Shown here: piece by piece, positions 5,253-6,298 of the stretch
Layout of the letters: each line of letters begins with the position of its first letter
How positions within the stretch are numbered: position 1 is the first letter of the stretch
DNA from: Anaerolineales bacterium UBA3071
Lineage (GTDB): Bacteria; Chloroflexota; Anaerolineae; UBA3071
DNA: 6,298 bases
Reading direction: 5' to 3'
NCBI GenBank assembly: GCA_002366755.1
Contig: DFBV01000243.1
Coordinates: 2,572 to 8,869, forward strand
The notes under the pieces: generated by a model
The model's database searches: none
What the model saw: the letters and a program-made list of their open reading frames with translations, nothing else
What the model was told of the DNA's origin: nothing
Made by a program: the position numbers and the translations under genes

Positions 5253-5884
5253 TCCTGCTTCGCCCACAGCCCGCCGGTTTCGGTCAGCCAGTCGGCGATT
5301 CTATCGGCAGCTCTGGCCACATCGCTGTCCGAGACGTCCAATTCCAACGTCGGCAACATGGACTCGCCAACAAGCCGGCGCATGAGTTCCTGTTCCCTGA
5401 TGAATACCTGCAGGTCGTCGTATTGCGCGGGGTTGCCCGAGACCTTGAGCCTTTCGGCGCGGGCCGCTTCAAACGACACTGCCGTCCGTGTGCAGAACAC
5501 GAGATGAAAACCAAGAGCCGCCAGTCTCTCCTCCAGCCAGCCGAAGTCGTGGTCTACGCCATAGGTCTGCAGTTGGTATGCCCGGGTGGAGATATGAAAG
5601 CGGTCAGCGATCCATGAGTAGTAGCGCAGAAGCTCGAGAAGCCGCACCCACGTCCTGTAGGTCTCCATCGCCAACGCTTCTTCGTGGGGCTCGAAGTTGA
5701 TGAGGCCGCGGCCCCAAGGCGTATTCGTGAAGCCGCACCACTCCGCAGAGATGAGCGGCGAGTGGTAGCGGTACTTGCGAGGCCCCACGATGCGGGGATG
5801 CTCGTTCAGCGCAAAAGCGATCTCCGTCTTGAAGGTCAACCGTGTGCCTTCCAAGATGATCTTGGGGCATAGTTTTGAAGACAT
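5246..5884 (-). CDS. Thymidylate-kinase-like P-loop protein with degenerate Walker A
   Basis: This 212-residue soluble protein has the length and layout of dTMP kinases. Near the N terminus KIILEGTRLTFKTEIAFAL (8-26) sits where kinases have ...EGxxGxGKTT. The lysine and threonine (19-20) are kept, but the glycine before them is Phe18. Residues 94-104 read DRFHISTRAYQ, close to the DR-x-x-x-ST-x-AYQ signature of thymidylate kinases, which contacts the nucleotide substrate. No other domain is visible. In thymidylate kinases the reaction is dTMP + ATP to dTDP + ADP, but activity on that substrate is only a guess here. The start is placed at ATG 5884, with AAGGA 10 bases upstream; GTG 5893 is too close to that site. 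It follows the methyltransferase gene by 18 bases, so the two are probably in one operon. No transmembrane segment is visible. Confidence 0.6.
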   Translation of the reverse strand: MSSKLCPKIILEGTRLTFKTEIAFALNEHPRIVGPRKYRYHSPLISAEWCGFTNTPWGRGLINFEPHEEALAMETYRTWVRLLELLRYYSWIADRFHISTRAYQLQTYGVDHDFGWLEERLAALGFHLVFCTRTAVSFEAARAERLKVSGNPAQYDDLQVFIREQELMRRLVGESMLPTLELDVSDSDVARAADRIADWLTETGGLWAKQET

Positions 5885-5894
5885 CGTACGCACA

Positions 5895-5899
5895 TCCTT
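5895..5899 (-). promoter_or_regulatory. Ribosome binding site deciding the kinase-like start
   Basis: AAGGA on the minus strand lies 10 bases before ATG 5884 but only 1 base before GTG 5893. The ATG is therefore the more credible start. The site lies in the 18-base gap after the methyltransferase stop. Confidence 0.5.
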
Positions 5900-5902
5900 G
5901 GG

Positions 5903-6298
5903 TCACTTGCGCGCAACAACAATGAGGCGGTTGCTGTGCTCCTCATCGTACGGGTCAAAACGATAGGTGCCGTAGTAATGCCTATCCCTGTATCCTGCCT
6001 GAGTCAACAGCCTCTCATAATCATCCCGTCGGATCATCAGATACTCGACGCTGAATACCTTGAAGTCCTGTTCATCCTCGCTGTGCCACAAGTCGAGGAC
6101 GTTGATTTGCAGAGTCTCGTCGAGGTAGTCCATCACAAAAAGCCTGGAGAAGCCACTTCGGCTGATAACAGGGATGAAACGTGGCCTTTCTCTGAGCTGT
6201 TTGTCGCACATGCCCTGGTCCAATACCAGAATCCCTCCATCTCGCAATACCTTGCGCATACTGGTCAACGCCCGAACGACCTCGGCTTCTTCCAAGAG
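5903..6298 (-). CDS. Class I SAM-dependent methyltransferase, C-terminal part (5'-truncated)
   Basis: The frame is open to the right window edge. The TTG at 6293-6295 is an internal leucine codon, not a start. About 131 residues are visible. They begin LLEEAEVVRALTSMRKVLRD, followed by GGILVLDQG; this is the helix plus 'vLrdGG.lvl' strand that follows motif IV in class I methyltransferases. They continue with a beta-rich region (DETLQINVLDLW, FKVFSVEYLMIRRDDY) and close with the usual C-terminal strands (LLTQAGYRDRHYYGTY, SNRLIVVARK). The SAM-binding motif I (GxGxG) lies outside the window, so the substrate cannot be guessed. The stop is TGA 5903-5905, 18 bases before the kinase-like gene. 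Confidence 0.75.
   Translation of the reverse strand, partial: LLEEAEVVRALTSMRKVLRDGGILVLDQGMCDKQLRERPRFIPVISRSGFSRLFVMDYLDETLQINVLDLWHSEDEQDFKVFSVEYLMIRRDDYERLLTQAGYRDRHYYGTYRFDPYDEEHSNRLIVVARK

Overview
The window reads as bacterial chromosome of moderately high GC content with tightly packed genes. The combination of features suggests an anaerobic or facultative member of the Chloroflexota (Anaerolineae-like). These features are secreted proteins built from RxQFAPG...STQDYF repeats, a LysM lipoprotein-like secreted protein, a sodium-pumping decarboxylase module, and short 7-8 bp repeat arrays in the gaps. The assignment is from memory of protein style, not from a search, so it is tentative. 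No tRNA, rRNA, insertion sequence or CRISPR array was seen.

Left part (1-2336, plus strand): the 3' end of a gene for a modular extracellular protein, with four beta-type repeats (the first cut by the window edge) and one KNH/Kre9-like 'SPNGGE' domain between repeats 1 and 2. A 95-base gap follows, then a complete gene for a secreted LysM-domain protein. A perfect 12-bp GC-rich hairpin lies in the 63-base convergent gap (2360-2393) and probably terminates this unit, perhaps from both sides.

Right part (2400-6298, all minus strand, so read from right to left). First comes the C-terminal part of an S-adenosylmethionine-dependent methyltransferase, cut by the window edge. Next, 18 bases on, is a thymidylate-kinase-like P-loop protein with a degenerate Walker A motif. 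After a gap with 7-bp repeats come a biotin carrier protein (EAMKM motif) and, 10 bases further on, the beta subunit of a sodium-ion-translocating decarboxylase. After a gap of 150 bases packed with 8-bp repeats comes a PLP enzyme of the D-cysteine desulfhydrase / ACC deaminase family.

How the genes work together: the biotin protein and the membrane beta subunit are two parts of one machine, in which the carboxyl group carried on biotin is released in the membrane and Na+ is exported. The carboxyltransferase (alpha) subunit and a small delta subunit are not in the window, so the substrate cannot be named. The PLP enzyme would release pyruvate or 2-oxobutyrate, a possible but unproven metabolic link. 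The most unusual DNA is in the two minus-strand gaps. Both carry degenerate 7-8 bp arrays, partly in inverted orientation, and in both cases the first repeat unit supplies the stop codon of the preceding gene.
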